A DNA stretch of 64,000 nucleotides from Elmis aenea (GCA_947652605.1 OX393579.1:27078452-27142451); one strand, 5' to 3'; counted from the stretch's first letter, positions 1 through 12,799 are shown. Notes: generated by a model from the sequence alone, not told the origin. Numbers and translations: made by a program.

Positions 1-676
1 CGTGTTTTGTAATGAAAGTTCGTTATTTTTATGCAAGATTTGAAAAGCGTCCATATCACCTAAATTTTCAAAAACTTCCATGGCTTGATATTTGTAACTC
101 TCAATTTCACATACATATTCTGGAGCATCTAAATTGCTATTTTATTTCAATGCCCGGTCAGCTGGGCATCGTTTGAGATCATCTAGCATCTAGCTGCATA
201 ATTTTTAAAGCGTGTCCATTTAAAAAACCGAAGTCGTTGGCGGCCCCTTGTAAAGCAGTATGTCTATTATTGAGTTGCATTTGTATGAGTATTTGATCTA
301 AAACTTCACACATTTCTGTTTTCAGTAATGTCGTTTCATTCATGGCAAACTTTCTCACCAGGCATATTTTTTATTTTGCGCCGTCTTTTTTCTGGACTTT
401 AAGTTTCAATATTCATTGTTTCGGCAAAACCTTTTGCCGAATTGTAAAGCATATCGAAATAATCATTTCGGTACGAATTGGAACTCAGCAGTGTAGCGAA
501 ATCCTGCTGTGTTGCAGAATTTGTATGTCTAAAGCGGCGTATTGCCGAAATTCAAAAATACAATATAAAATAGCAGACTTTTTTACCTATTTATTTTAAT
601 TTTTTACGTTTTGCGCCCCTAACCTAGTTGCGCCCGTGGCGGGCGCCTCTCTCGCCACGCCCTCGTTACGGCACTG
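1..676 (-). mobile_element. Partial hAT-type element, terminal part plus broken transposase
   Basis: The right edge reads GTTACGGCACTG and ends at 676, so on the minus strand the element opens with CAGTGCCGTAAC, a typical hAT terminus. It is followed by a GC-rich subterminal stretch (about 600-670) unlike its AT-rich surroundings. Reading the minus strand from about 343 down gives a fragment with a TALQGAANDFGFLNG segment, which resembles zinc-finger (ZMYM-like) hAT transposases. In-frame stops follow near 170-150, so the gene is dead. The element runs off the left edge, so its target duplication cannot be tested. Family assignment rests on the terminus and a short motif. Confidence 0.5.
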
Positions 677-1236
677 TGTTTAATTGACCGTAGTAAATAA
701 AAAATTGATAGTCAATGTATATCAAGGGCAGGGGTGTTTTTCAGTTAAGTTTTGCAAATTGGCACCCATTTACGCAGTAGTCGAGGCTAGCGTGTCCATA
801 ATATTTTAATATTATTTTAGTTTTACAATATTAACGAAAATCTCCCGTTTATTGAGCACAATTTTTGGAAAATTTTGCATGATTATTATACGCCAGATTT
901 TACGGTAAATATAAGCACAAATGTGATTTATTAAAAATATGTATCTTTGATAACATATTTTTCACATTAAAATTTGCATGGTTATTATAAAATTAAAATA
1001 AACTCATCTTTCACATTAACCATTTAACAGTCCTAGAATACGATTACAGTACTTTTAGTAAAATAGCAAATAAAATGGAAGTGGCTTATAACGCGGTTCG
1101 GATACAACCTCGCAAACCCGCGTTATATGATAACCGAATTGTTGAAAATTTTATATTTTTATTTTGAAAAACTTAATTTTATTACATTTTCTTCACTATT
1201 TAGTAAACATACGAAAATAAACTCTGTTCACCATTA
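677..1236. other. AT-rich stretch, no gene seen
   Basis: No open frame, splice-flanked exon or terminal repeat could be supported here. The base composition is AT-rich with short A/T runs. Confidence 0.4.
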
Positions 1237-1860
1237 TACAGGGTGTGTATAAATTGGCGGAAGCGCTACACGTGACGATGCCCTTCGTAAAATTCTAAGT
1301 CGAAAATATTGATACAAAAATGTTGTACCATGCTTCCTATGGCCTCAGGAACCATTTAAAGAAAAAAAAAATTGGCAACATTGCATACATTGATTTGCGT
1401 TTGGACATTTTTTTATCAGCAATTTTTACTTAGGTATTTACAATTTTTGTTCGAACTGAAAGCCTTCGGTTCGTAAACATAGCTACAAACTTTTAGGTAT
1501 CGTAAAACACAAACTAGAAATAATTACGAGAAAAAGAGAGATGACAGCTAATGACAATGTTGCCATATGTATTATTTTCATTCAAATCAGTGATTTACAT
1601 ATTTTCAACACCAATTTTTGAAAGGAAGAACACAATATCTAGGAAGAAATACTATTCGAAATTTATTTTTATTCCAAATTGCAGCTTTTTCATTTACAAG
1701 TATTAAATAATAACGCTTATTACTAAATGTCAGAACTTTGAGGACCTCTTGCAGACACAGCAAGCATGGTACAACATTTTCGTATTAAGTTTTTCGACTT
1801 AGAATTTTACGAAGAACATCGCCACGTGTAGCGCTTCCGCCAATTTTTACACACCCTGTA
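1237..1860. mobile_element. Foldback element, TACAGGGTGTGTA family
   Basis: The element opens TACAGGGTGTGTATAAATT and closes with the inverted copy ending CACCCTGTA at 1860, flanked by TA on both sides. The arms match over about 100 bases (1237-1336 against 1762-1860) with few differences. There is no transposase in the middle, so it is a non-autonomous element. A degraded relative of the left end appears at about 55976. Confidence 0.8.
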
Positions 1861-2106
1861 TAAAATACACTTGGGAACGAAAAAACAAAACCGGCTTTTA
1901 CTGTAGTGAAGTATACTAATTACGTTTTTTTTTTTAATTAAAGGAGTCGGGAGTCGGAGTCGGTCTTAAAAAATACCGAGTTATTTTTTTGCCGACTCGC
2001 CATCTCTGATTCATACTAAACATTTAAAACAAGCAGCGCGTTTGCGCGTTGATACATGAAATTAGCCAATGCCGTTCATCGGTGGTGCAAAAGCGAGATG
2101 TCATGA

Positions 2107-2503
2107 GGTTTGTTCCAACAAACGATTTAAAACCAATCCGTGTATGAATACATGAACTGGTTTATTTGCATGCGTGAACTATGTACTAAAAAATGTATTG
2201 GCCAGTATTAGCCGTTGTTGGAACGCTTTTAGGACTGGTCAAACTGTAAATGACATTTGTGTCTATTGGGTTGATAGAAATGAGCGCATCGCAAGGGTAA
2301 ACACCTTAAGAATCCAGTACTAAATCGTACATGAACTGTTCTGATCGTCTGCAAACCAGTACACGAATTATTGATTTGAGAGTTGATGCAACGAATGACT
2401 GACTATCCGGTGAACTGTCAGAGACTGCGATGGAACGCGATATTGATACTGCGCAGAATCGTGACAGTACATTGGATCGTTCATAGCGTTGTTGGAACAA
2501 ACC
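2107..2503. mobile_element. MITE with GGTTTGTTCCAACA termini
   Basis: The left end GGTTTGTTCCAACA (2107) is matched by the inverted TGTTGGAACAAACC ending at 2503. The flanks CATGA and TATGA could be a degraded short target duplication. The interior has no coding potential; the 64-codon minus-strand frame inside it is incidental. The superfamily is uncertain. Confidence 0.65.
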
Positions 2504-2719
2504 TATGATAATGCCTCCTATTCTACGAAAATTCCACCTCTAAACTTTACTTTCTACTAACGCATGCAACTTTAAACGCAAGACGCAAATTTTTACACTG
2601 AAACTCAAAATTTCTCACCTCTTTTTAACTGTAAAAAATGTTGTAAAACGACCCTACACCACGCTCATCACGAACGATAGGTAAATACTAAATAATAAAG
2701 ACATTTCAAGTTTCAAGTC

Positions 2720-2792
2720 TTACTGCGCCCCTGTGAAGTGGCGCCCTGAGGCAGGCTGCATCAATGCTACATACACCCTGTCGACGGCCCTG
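2720..2792. mobile_element. hAT-like terminal fragment
   Basis: A GC-rich stretch with TGCGCCCC and GGCGCCCTGAGGCAGG ends GACGGCCCTG at 2792. On the opposite strand this begins CAGGGCCGTC, a common hAT terminus. No partner end was found and the left limit is arbitrary. Confidence 0.3.
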
Positions 2793-3150
2793 GTCAAAGT
2801 CTTCCAAGAATAGTCGGAAGTGTCAGTACATACCGAGCAGAGTTATGGGAAATTCGTCAGTCAAGGAAATGGGTGAAAATGTAGACATTATAGAGTCAAT
2901 AGAACTCAAAAGTCTAAGATTGTATGTGCATTGCCAGCCGCCATATACAACAAGAAGAGGCCGACCAAGAAAAAATTGGGGACACGAAGTAAAAGAAGCA
3001 ATGACTGTAAAAAGAATAAATGAAGATGTTTGGAAAGACAGGCTAAAATGAAAACTAAGAAGCAAGAGACGGCGATAGACGTAGTGTAACTCGCACATAC
3101 ATAGATAGATATAATTTGTATGGTTTGATGTCACAATGCAATACTACGTA
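2793..3150 (+). pseudogene. Non-LTR retrotransposon 3' tail (degenerate)
   Basis: The + frame to 3051 ends in a segment with GRPRKNW, then HEVKEAM and W-KDRLK. This matches the short basic C-terminal tail found after reverse transcriptase in many insect non-LTR elements (a GRPR..W...V......W..DR pattern). No reverse transcriptase domain lies upstream, so this is a 5'-truncated or recombined copy. The 95-codon frame is not an independent gene. Confidence 0.5.
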
Positions 3151-6100
3151 AATATTCTTAATTTTTTTTAATGGGTAGCTTTAATTCCATTTGGACTGTA
3201 TGCACTCCATTTTTTATTCGTCTTCATTATTTTGAGACGATTTTTATCAACTAAAGTTTAGTGAGGACTGATAATTTCTATTGTTTTCCCTTTTCTTTAC
3301 GTTCTTTGCGTTTTTTTACGTTTTGTTTTTTTAAGGAAAAAGTTTTTTACAAAATTTAGTTAAATTATATTAATATGTAATATGGAATTTCAATAGCTTT
3401 AAAGGTTTTCAAAACAATTAAACATACAGGGTGAGTTATTAGTGGAGGATCACTCGATTGTGGCTAAACAGTTTGAGATAAAAAGTTGATTGAAACGGTA
3501 TTTCATACAGTATTTTTTTCCGAACACGATAAAAATATTTTCAAATATACAGCGTGAGTCACCTCTCTGGAACTAATAGCAACTTTTATATTTCAAATGC
3601 AACACCCCATTTTTTATTTAATATTTTTGACAGCCTTTATTTTAGCTTTGCATCAATATAAAATACTACATGTTTTTGTGCGGCGTTGTCACTAAAAAAT
3701 ATGGTTTTTAAAATTTTTCAAGGTTCCAAGTCTTTATTTAAAAAATTCTCCTGAAGTTATTTTTCGAAGTACAGAGTTGTAATTTGGCAAGGACATGCAA
3801 AAAACATTGTTTTATTCGCTCGATATGAAAAAGTTTGAATCACGCATACAGTGTTCATAAATAGGTGGCAACGTTCATGATTTTCAAAAGCTCGTAACTC
3901 AATTTTTTCAAATACAAACCCCGTATTTTTTTATGTCATCGAATTGGTCTTTAAGAGAGCTTCATTTTTTGTTAAGTATGTCCTATACCCAAAACTCGTA
4001 CTTTTCGAGATGTTCGACATTTTTTCTTCTAATCGTTATTGAAGCAAATAGAGTGCCGTGGAAATCTAAAAGACTGACTGTTCGCTATCGTCAAAAACTT
4101 GTCATCTATTTTTTGAATTATTGCATTTCTACAATGAATTTTACTTTACAAGAGCAAATTGATATGGTTAATTCACCATTTCGTGTATTTAATTACTAAT
4201 AGTAGGTAGATCCTTAGCCTTGTGGATTCACCTATAACATAACATAAGCAATAAATAAATTAGCAACCAAATCAATTTTATTATTATTATGAACTTTACT
4301 ACTACTTATAGTAGGTAGATACTTCATTTAATTTTTTTTTTGTGATTTCAATAAATAATTTTTCCTTCATTTACCATTTTTCTTCGCGCTCCATTTGGAG
4401 TATTGCGCGCTCTTCAAGAGGGACGCGCCCCACAGATTTAGAAACACTAGTAAAGTTCATACCAATAATAAATAGGAATTCTATATTGTCAAGTCAACGA
4501 CATACAGAAACATATCCAGAAAGAAGACAACCTTCGCACACACATATTTTTGAACATTGGTTAGAAGGAAAATATGGGGGTTTTGCCAAAATACGGCAGA
4601 AAGGTTTTAGATGACAATAAAAAAAAACATTTTTATGACAAACATATCCGGAAAAAAACACCATCTAAAACAGAAATTTTAGTAAATTGGTATAAAGCAT
4701 GTGATAACGTATAACAAAACTTAAAAGAACGGTATAAAAAATTCGCCTCATATCGCGTTTTTCTTCGTTATTAAAGTTCATTTTTACGAATCAATTACGA
4801 TGACAAGTAACGGACTTTCAAAACTTTTAGTTTATTGATTGGTTGTTATGGAAACAACATAAACTACAACGACCGGTCTACCTGATTTATAATGGTTATT
4901 GTTTAAAACCGTTTTTTATAAATTTGACAATGAATAAAGAAGTAAAATACCATGTGTGATACATCAATGATTTCAGAAAAATAAATGCTATTTGATTATG
5001 TAAATGGCAAAAATAGCGCCTTTAAGAAAAACTTAACTTGGTTATCATAAAACAAAAACGAATCGGTATGGGAAAAATTTGTGACAGCCATCCGATTCGG
5101 CTTAAAAAGTTGCTTGGGCAATGTCTTTACACATTTTAAATATTTCATACTTCAAAGGAGTTATAGACGATTTTCAAAAATCGTATTTTCCGGTTTTTCC
5201 TCATTTTCATGGATACCGTTTGAGATATTTCCAATTTCTATTCAGATTATTATTGATCACAAAATTTAGACTTTGCCAAATTTAAACCTAGACTCTAGCT
5301 ATTATAATAAGCGCGATCCCCATGCTTAAACTCGAATTTCAATCACCCTGTATAATGACACTGACTAGAAAACTGCACTGTCAAAATTATAGACAATCAT
5401 TAACACAATTTTAAAATTGATTTTACAATTAGAAAGACATAATTTTATCTACTACAACTTTATCTGCAAATTTTTTAAATACATGAGTGCTGATAGATAA
5501 TAATAAGTGAAATTAACACTTGCTTTAAGCATGAACTCTATTTTGGTAATAATAACTTTATGACAATAAGTTTGTTTGTGTGCTATGCATAGAAAAGCGC
5601 GTGTTTGGAATAATGGTGAGTTAAAAAAATGACTATTAGCTAAATAAACAGTAGAAAAATAAACAAATTCTGTCCAGAATCGTTTTGCATTGATCACTGT
5701 ATATAATTATAGTTGGTAATCTTTGTGACGGGCAAATTTAGCTACAACAATTTAACTATAGAAGATTCAATAGAAGTATGATGAACAACTTCCTTATCAA
5801 ATGTTATCAAATCGGATATTATCAAATAACGGACTACATACAACAAAAGATAAAAATTCGTATAAAATCGGCCTACTTAGATTATGAAAAATAATAATAA
5901 TCGAATGCAAACAGCAAACGTTGTCTTACGACTCTCAACAGAAAGTAAATAAAAACGACTTTTTAGTGGATAGTAAACAGAAAATTATTTTAACGTATCT
6001 TTATAAAAAGCAAAGACGACAGTTTGCTTAAGATTATATCATAAATCCATGAAAATTAGCGTTTAAATTATGTGTAAACATGGTGAAGAATAAAAGTAGT

Positions 6101-7469
6101 TAAAGTATATGTGTATTTGAGTTGGTATGATACTGTAACAGACATCTACGACAGAGAATTTTGCGATAAAACCACATAATGAATTAATAATCTTTATTAT
6201 ACACATATTAATGTGAATCTTGCTGTTTACAATGATTTATAAACGTTCATGTAAATTTAAAGCGACCGAGTAAACCAGCACCGCAACCAAAAGAAACACA
6301 AAATAGGATTTAAAAATATCCGAGTGCTTACAGTAAAGTTTAAATTTAATCAAAAGTACAAGTGGGCCACGAAAACAAAGAGGTGAGTTGATTTCGTGTT
6401 TTTTTGGTATATTTAAATTTTGTGCATCGTCGTACTTGTACTTGTGGAAAAATTTATGATTTTTTTTAAGTCTTAGGTAGACATTTACTACGTATAAGTA
6501 GGGTACAATATATTTAACAAAGTTTGTTATATAGATCGCATGGAAATTAACGAAAGTGAATTACTTGTTCTAGTTTCTTATATTGACAACGATATATCAG
6601 TATATATCGTACATTTGCTATCTTCTAGAACAAGAATTTTATGTTTAATAAAAATACTGTGCGGATTTCGTAAATGATGATAACATTATTTGGGGCTAAA
6701 TAGTATCAAATCTGAAAGCAATTATGGTAAAAAATAAAGCTAGTCGAATAAATCATTTTTTTTATTTTCTAAAGAAGCGTATGGAAAAGTTGTAAAACAT
6801 ATTATTATTGTTTGGAACATTTTATTATTTACATATTATAAAGTTATGATTAAAAACAGTTCACTCTTTAAAACAATAATAATTTGCACATTATGTTAAA
6901 TCAGTTGCTTTTCCATCTTGATAAAATTGTAACGAATACCATTCGAGCCCAAAAGTCTACCCGTTCACATTTTGCTAGATTTTTGATTGCACTTATTAAA
7001 CATCTTTTTAGACATTTAATTTTGTAGCAACAGTAGGAATATACATTTTTAATGTTTTTTACAATACAGTAATACAGCAAATACATTTTAAATTTTAACT
7101 TTGGCATAGGCAAACTTTCAAATGAAACACCTTCTATATTTTCAAAATTTTGGAATAAAAAAGCAATTTTTGATATTATGTACCTACTACATGATTTCGA
7201 AAATTTGTTAATGTCACCAAGTCGAAGAAAACGTATTTTTTTTAAAATTTTATTTGACCTTTAGGTTACTTTTACCGCGCTGAACTTTTACGAAATCGGT
7301 TATTTGACAAAAGGTAATTATTTTGAATTCAACGATAGTTTCTAGCGATGCTATCAAAACGAACAAGTTGTATTTTTATTAAGGGAATACTACAAAAACT
7401 AAAAATTATTAAAGTCTTGTTAAAAAATTGTAGTACAGTGCTTAACTGAGACAAAACAAATTCTCTATT
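3151..7469. other. Non-coding region with solitary foldback ends
   Basis: No gene was recognised. TACAGGGTG appears at 3425 with no clear partner, and CACCCTGTA ends at 5352 after a degraded foldback-like stretch (about 4750-5352). The frames at 3933-4199, 4342-4614 and 5081-5269 have no recognisable domains and lie in this debris. A possible untranslated exon is listed separately near 6382. Confidence 0.4.
6200..6382 (+). other. Candidate untranslated first exon of fusl form A
   Basis: A strong donor-like AG|GTGAGT occurs with GT at 6383. Upstream DNA (about 6200-6382) is less repetitive than its surroundings. A plausible acceptor lies just before the form A start codon: CTAAT-type branch sequence near 12116, a short T run, then AG at 12140-12141, seven bases ahead of the ATG. 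Joining the two would give a spliced leader. Its start is arbitrary and nothing shows that it is transcribed. Confidence 0.25.
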
Positions 7470-9379
7470 TACAGGGTGCACCACGACCCTGAGATTCTTC
7501 GATAGCTCCTTTATTAATGAAAATATCAAAACATATTTAATACAAATATTGTGCAAAACTATTTTCTACATAACCTAAAATTATTTTCAAATATACAGGG
7601 TGTTTTGTTTGAGCGGCACATATAAAAATGTAATTTTTTTAAATAGAATACCCTGTATATTTTTACATTTTTGGATTCCTCTATAAATTTACTTTAAAAA
7701 ATGTATGAGATTATATGGGTTTTAAGTCAACCGTTTTCGTAAAATTTACATTTTTATGAAATTTTTGAACGATACAGCACTTTCAATTTTTTTTAACATT
7801 AAAGTTATTTAAAAAAACGGTAAAATTTCGTTTAAAAATTAGATTGACAATAGAGTAATTAACACTTTGTGCTAGGTACATTTAAAAAATATTTTACAGG
7901 GTGTTTTTTACGCTTGGTCAAACTTGTGAAACTTTAAACATCGATAAGTCATTTTTTTAAAATACAACACCCTGTATATTTTTATATTTTCTTGTAGAGA
8001 ATTTAATTGTCTTTCGAAATTAGTAGGCATGTCCTATATCTAAAGTTAATATTTTTCGAGCTATCTCGATTTTTATTATTATTACTAAGGCAATAGAAAT
8101 ATTTTAAAGTCGGCCATGGAGGTGTCGAAATTTTTCAAGGAATTTTTAAATAAAAGTATAAAAAGAGCTGCAACTTTAATTTTAGGCTAAAAATGTACCC
8201 CATTTTTCCGAAATTTATCGTATAAATTGTTCAAGATTATGTCCTTGTTCTATGCACAGCCGTAGACGTTGTCTGAAAGACTCTTGCACCCTTTATAACA
8301 TTTCGGGGGTTATACCATTAAAAGCAACACGAATCCTGTTCTGCATATCTTCAGCAGTTGTTGGTGGGTCTTGATACACCTGCTGTTTTATGTGTCCCCA
8401 CAAAAATAAATCTATAGGGGTAAGATCAGGTGACCTAGGTGGCCAGGAGATTGGTCTACCTCGCCCTATCCATCTATTAGGATATTCTGTGTTCGGCAAC
8501 TGCATTACTTGCTGTGTTGCTTTTGAGGGTATAACCCCCGAAATGTTATAAAGGGTAATAGAGTCTTTCAGACAACGTCTACGGCTGTGCGTAGAACATG
8601 AACAAGGATATAATCTTGAACAATTTATACGATAAATTTCAGGAAAAAGGCGTAGATTTTTAGCCTAAAATTAAAATTGCAGCTTTTTTAATTCTTTTAT
8701 TTAAAAATTCTTTGAAAAATTACGAATGTCCATGGCCGACTTTAAAATATTTTTATTGCCTTAGTAATAATAATAAAAATCGAGATAGTTCGAAAAATAT
8801 TAACTTTAGGTATAGGACATGCTTAATAATTTCGAAAGACAATTAAATTCTCTACAAGAAAATATAAGAATATACAGGGTGTTGTATTTAAGAAAAATGA
8901 CTTATCGATGTTTAAAGTTTCACAAGTTTGACCAAGCGTAAAAAACACCCTGTATAATATTTTTAAAATGTACCTAGCGCAAAGTGTTAATTACTCTATT
9001 GTCAATCTAATTTTTAAACGAAATTTTACCGCTTTTTTAAATAACTTTAATGTTTAAAAAAATTGAAAGTGCTGTATCGTTCAAAAATTTCATAAAAATG
9101 TAAATTTTACGAAAACGGCTGACTTAAAACCCATATAACCTCATACATTTTTTAAAGTAAATTTTAAGAGGAATCGAAAAATGTAAACATATACAGGGTG
9201 TTCTATTTAAAAAGATTACATTTTTATATGTGCCGCTCAAACTAAACACCCTGTATATTTGAAAATAATTTTAGGTTATGTAGAAAATAGGTTTGCACAA
9301 TATTTGTATTAAATATTTTTTGATATTTTCATTAATAAAGGAGCTATCGAAGAATCTCAGGGTCGTGGTGCACCCTGTA
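7470..9379. mobile_element. Long-arm foldback element with concentric terminal motifs
   Basis: TACAGGGTGCACCACGACCC (7470) is mirrored by GGGTCGTGGTGCACCCTGTA ending at 9379. Each arm is about 860-900 bases and the two correspond along their whole length, leaving a loop of roughly 8331-8510. The terminal motif recurs inside each arm at mirrored places: 7594/9255, 7650/9200, 7895/8954 and 7968/8881. The loop holds a transposase scrap (separate entry). A related degraded copy lies at about 11150-11695. Confidence 0.85.
8293..8505 (-). pseudogene. Tc1/mariner-like transposase fragment in foldback loop
   Basis: The minus-strand fragment contains WPPRSPDLTPIDLFLWGHIK, the block around the third catalytic acidic residue of mariner-type DDE transposases (SPDL-P-D--LW). 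The remaining residues, including QVYQDPPTT and ITPEML, fit the C-terminal end of such proteins. About 70 residues remain of an expected 330-350, so the N-terminal DNA-binding region and the first two catalytic residues are absent. It is either the remnant of the element's own transposase or a captured piece. Confidence 0.65.
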
Positions 9380-10950
9380 TAAACAGCTACAATAATCCAA
9401 TGATTTTGGTAAAAACTACTTCCAATTAATCACAGTGTACTACGATTAATAGGATAGCTTAATTAGTATTTATAATAGATTTTAATGTTTGAAACAGTTC
9501 TCTTAATAAAAATACAATTGTTGACATGGTAATATTCAATTTATCCAGGTCACCGCACTTTAAAAGTGTGCATATGTTCAGATAATCGGGTTGCATGCGC
9601 ATATTACATGTCTAAACTTTGGTTTGTTTAATTTAAAGAATAAAGAAAAATGGGGGTGATCCTAATTCCGTTCACACCAGATATTAATAAATGAACAAGT
9701 CCATGAAAAATTTACATATTAGTTAATGAAAGATATGATTTTTATAATTTATTAAAAATATTTGGAAACATTTATAGAAAATTATATGATTATAAAAAGT
9801 TCCAAATTGCAATATTATTTATGTTAATACTTAGCTACAATCGTTTTGGCAATGTTAATAAGTAAATTAATATTAATAAGTAATAAGTCTTCAACTTTAA
9901 ACAATTTAAATATCATTGGTTCTTACCAACTTGTACCTATAATGTTTTCTTTTTTAGGCTTGGCATTTTATCACATAATTTTCCTTTACATGTTTTTTAC
10001 AATTTTAATGAATTTAATGAGTTTGGTGTTTTAGATAGTTAAAAAACTGTTTAAATATTCCTATTTAACTACGAAAATATCGGAAAGTTGCGTGTTTTTA
10101 AACTACTTTCACAGAAAGGCTAATCATTTTAATAAATAATAAAAATTACGAAACATACCTACACACACCAAATTTCAGTGCATTTTTTAAACTCATTAAG
10201 AAACGCAAACTCTACACTTTAAAATTTTAAAATAAGGTAAATTGTTTTTAAAAATAGTAAAAATTTTGATTTTATTTAACAATTCCGTACTTTGAAATTT
10301 AACAAAAAAATCTTATTAGGATTTTTTATATGAACTACATATTCACATAAACTAAACTTAATCTATGATTTTTTTTGTGTGTACTATTTTCATCGGTATA
10401 CAGAATTATAATTTTGTCACAATGTACCTATTTATGTTTCAAAATACATATAACTGTCTATTAGTCCACTATTAGTCCACTTCATAATTTTTCCTGTATC
10501 TGTGGGCACGACATCGCCTTAACATTACTTTTCACGTTTAAACATTTTGAAGTGTAATATTTTTAAATTTGCCAATGGTATAATAATAAAATACCGCAAA
10601 TATTTAAGAGTGGATTATACTTTTTATATATTACTAGTAAGTAATTATTTGCATTAAACAACAAATATAAGAACAATAGTAAGTTCTTAGATAAAACATT
10701 TGTAAAGATAAGCAAATATTCTTATTTAAAAGAAATTACAGTATTTGACGTACTAATGAAATATCTACAGTTAGAAAAAATTAGTTTTTGTCAACATATG
10801 TCGTATATTTGCATACACGTACAATCATCAAAAAAATAAAATTATAACCTGTGAATTCGTTTTGGATAAGGTATGAATATCTTAAAAAATTGTCAAAACT
10901 TGATAAAAATTGTTAGTACAAACCATGCAAACAAACAAATTTGGTACAAA
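9380..10950. other. AT-rich intergenic DNA, nothing recognised
   Basis: Short AT-rich frames such as 9846-10034 have no domain or codon pattern suggesting a gene. No terminal repeats were found. Confidence 0.4.
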
Positions 10951-10959
10951 CAAAAAATG

Positions 10960-11695
10960 ATGTACCTACACAGAAAAACCTTCGTAACTTGCGTTTTATT
11001 GGAAATAACTATATCAACCCTTATATATTTGAAATGAGAAAATATAAGAAATTTAAATAGGTCATAGCTAACTATAGCTTCCATTAAAAAAAAGGAAACT
11101 TTGTGTCATAACCTCAAATTTAACATAAAAAGTGTCTCGGAAAATATCAATTTTAGGTGAAAAACAGCCTTAATGTTTTCGAAAGAGAATTAAATTTTGT
11201 AAAAATCTGTGTAAAAAAATATAGGGTGTTGTATTTAAGAAAATTGAGTTATCGATGTTTTAAGTTTCACGAGTTTGACCAAGCGTAAAAAACGCCCAGT
11301 ATAATATTTTAAAAATGTAGATGGTGCAAAGTGTTAATTAATCTGCTGTCAATCTAATTTCCCAGCGAATTTATTCAGACTTTTTAAAGTTTCCAAATGA
11401 AGAAAATTTTTGAAATGCAATTTTCACGAAAACGGTTAACTTTAGACCCATATAACCTTATGCATTTTTTGAAGTAAATTTAAAGAGGAATCCAAAAATG
11501 CAAAAATATACAGAGTGTTCCATAAGAAAAAGTATAACTTTGATATGCCACTCTTTTTTGGAGCACCCTTTATGTTTGAAAATATTTTTAAAATGTAGCC
11601 CTTATTGACTTACATAATCTAATGACGATAGAAGTTTGAAAATATATACCGTTTCGCCATAAAACTCCGTGGCGTCCGTCGTGACTCACCCTGTA
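10960..11695. repeat. Mosaic of degraded foldback elements
   Basis: The part at 10960-11140 matches the inner arm of the 40891-42007 hairpin element. It shares a CTTCGTAACTTGCG-like segment, a GGTCATAGC-AACTATAG module and a TGTCATAAC segment. The part at about 11150-11695 follows the right arm of the 7470-9379 element (TTATCGATG, GTTTGACCAAGCGT) and closes with CACCCTGTA at 11695. Two families are joined without a clean border. Confidence 0.6.
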
Positions 11696-12148
11696 TATAA
11701 CGGCGTTAAGAAAAAGTATGTTTTGATTGTACCTCAGTAAACTTTTAATAAAGAAATACAAATACAAATTAATCTATTTATTTACAATTTGTCAAAGGTA
11801 AAGATATTCGGGTTTAAAAATTTTGTTAAAGTTTTGTGGTTTGTAATCAATTAAAACAAGGATGTAAAGTTTACAATAACGAATTTAACCACGCCGTTGT
11901 CATTGTTTATATAAATTTATAACGAAAATAATATTGCAATCATCACTTTTTAGTGTTGCTACGTTACATTAAAAAAAACTTAAACGCTTCTGATAACTTA
12001 CCTTTTCAAGTTACACAAGGACATTCGTATGTTTTAATTTCCACTTATTGTGTGTTTATAAGCAAGTCAAGAATGAAAGCAATTATCGTTAGCAAATATA
12101 CAAAATGTTGTAAAACTAATAACAGTTTTTAAAAATTCAAGGTCGAAA

Positions 12149-12799
12149 ATGAAAGAAGATCCCTCTGAAGCCGTCCTGTTAAATTTAAAAACATCAACTC
12201 CACAAATTACAAAATTGAAACCTATCGAGAAAGCCAAAACAGAGAAACAAGAATTATTTGTAAACAAATTCAAAGAGAAGAAGCGAGTATTGTCGCTTTT
12301 TGATGTAGCAATAGTTTCCTTAGTTGCTTCACCATTAGTCGTGGGACAATGGAGAGGAACTTGGCATCTGATGGATGTATATTCCTCATACTTTCCTAAA
12401 TGGGAATCATTCATATTTGGAGCAGTTATCCATTTCTGCTTCCTCATGTTACGTGAGACTCTTCAGGACATGTTAGCTTTAATAAGAAACAAGTTTAAGC
12501 AAAATATATTGTGTTCAGTGCTGAGAGTGCTATACATTTATGTGTTTGCTGCGGGATGCATCATGAACTGGAGAGGATTTTGGTTGATTTATGATGACTA
12601 TATGGAGTTAGAGGCAACTGTTGATGGGAGAATAGTGTCAAATTGTGGACATTTATCGATTGTAAAATTACTTACAGCTATTAGTGTTTTTTTATTAATT
12701 TGTTTAAGATCAGTTAGAAATATTATGGGACCACCATTTCTTGTAGCAGTAGACAACAAAGACACAACTTTTAAATTTCCTACAAGATTCAGCATTAGC
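12149..12799 (+). CDS. fusl: Fuseless-family protein, alternative first exon A (first four membrane segments)
   Basis: This exon encodes 217 residues. A charged, Lys-rich cytoplasmic-looking N-terminus (1-45) is followed by membrane segments at about 48-68, 86-103, 123-140 and 168-187. Two family motifs follow segments 1 and 3: SPLVVGQWRGTWHLMDVY and NWRGFWLIYDDY. The end (LRSVRN--GPPF...VDN...FKFPTRFSIS) matches the end of exon 1B. The start is the first in-frame ATG after a TGA at 12074. The exon ends S|GTAAGT at 12800, phase 0; reading on gives five intron-coded residues and a stop, so the open frame overshoots. A splice acceptor may lie at 12141 for an upstream leader. Recognised as Fuseless from the repeated W-R-G-x-W-x-L-x-D-x-Y signature; the partner exon choice is inferred. 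Confidence 0.85.

Noticed and set aside
342..599. 85-codon + frame near the left edge
   Set aside because: It overlaps the terminal part of a hAT element whose decayed coding sequence is on the other strand.
7470..9379. Large palindromes as possible assembly artefacts
   Set aside because: Arms differ at scattered positions, ends carry family termini flanked by TA, and independent relatives occur elsewhere in the window, so insertion of foldback elements explains them better.
12067..12447. 126-codon minus-strand frame opposite fusl exon 1A
   Set aside because: It mirrors a well-supported exon with membrane segments and family motifs; its own sequence has no recognisable domain.
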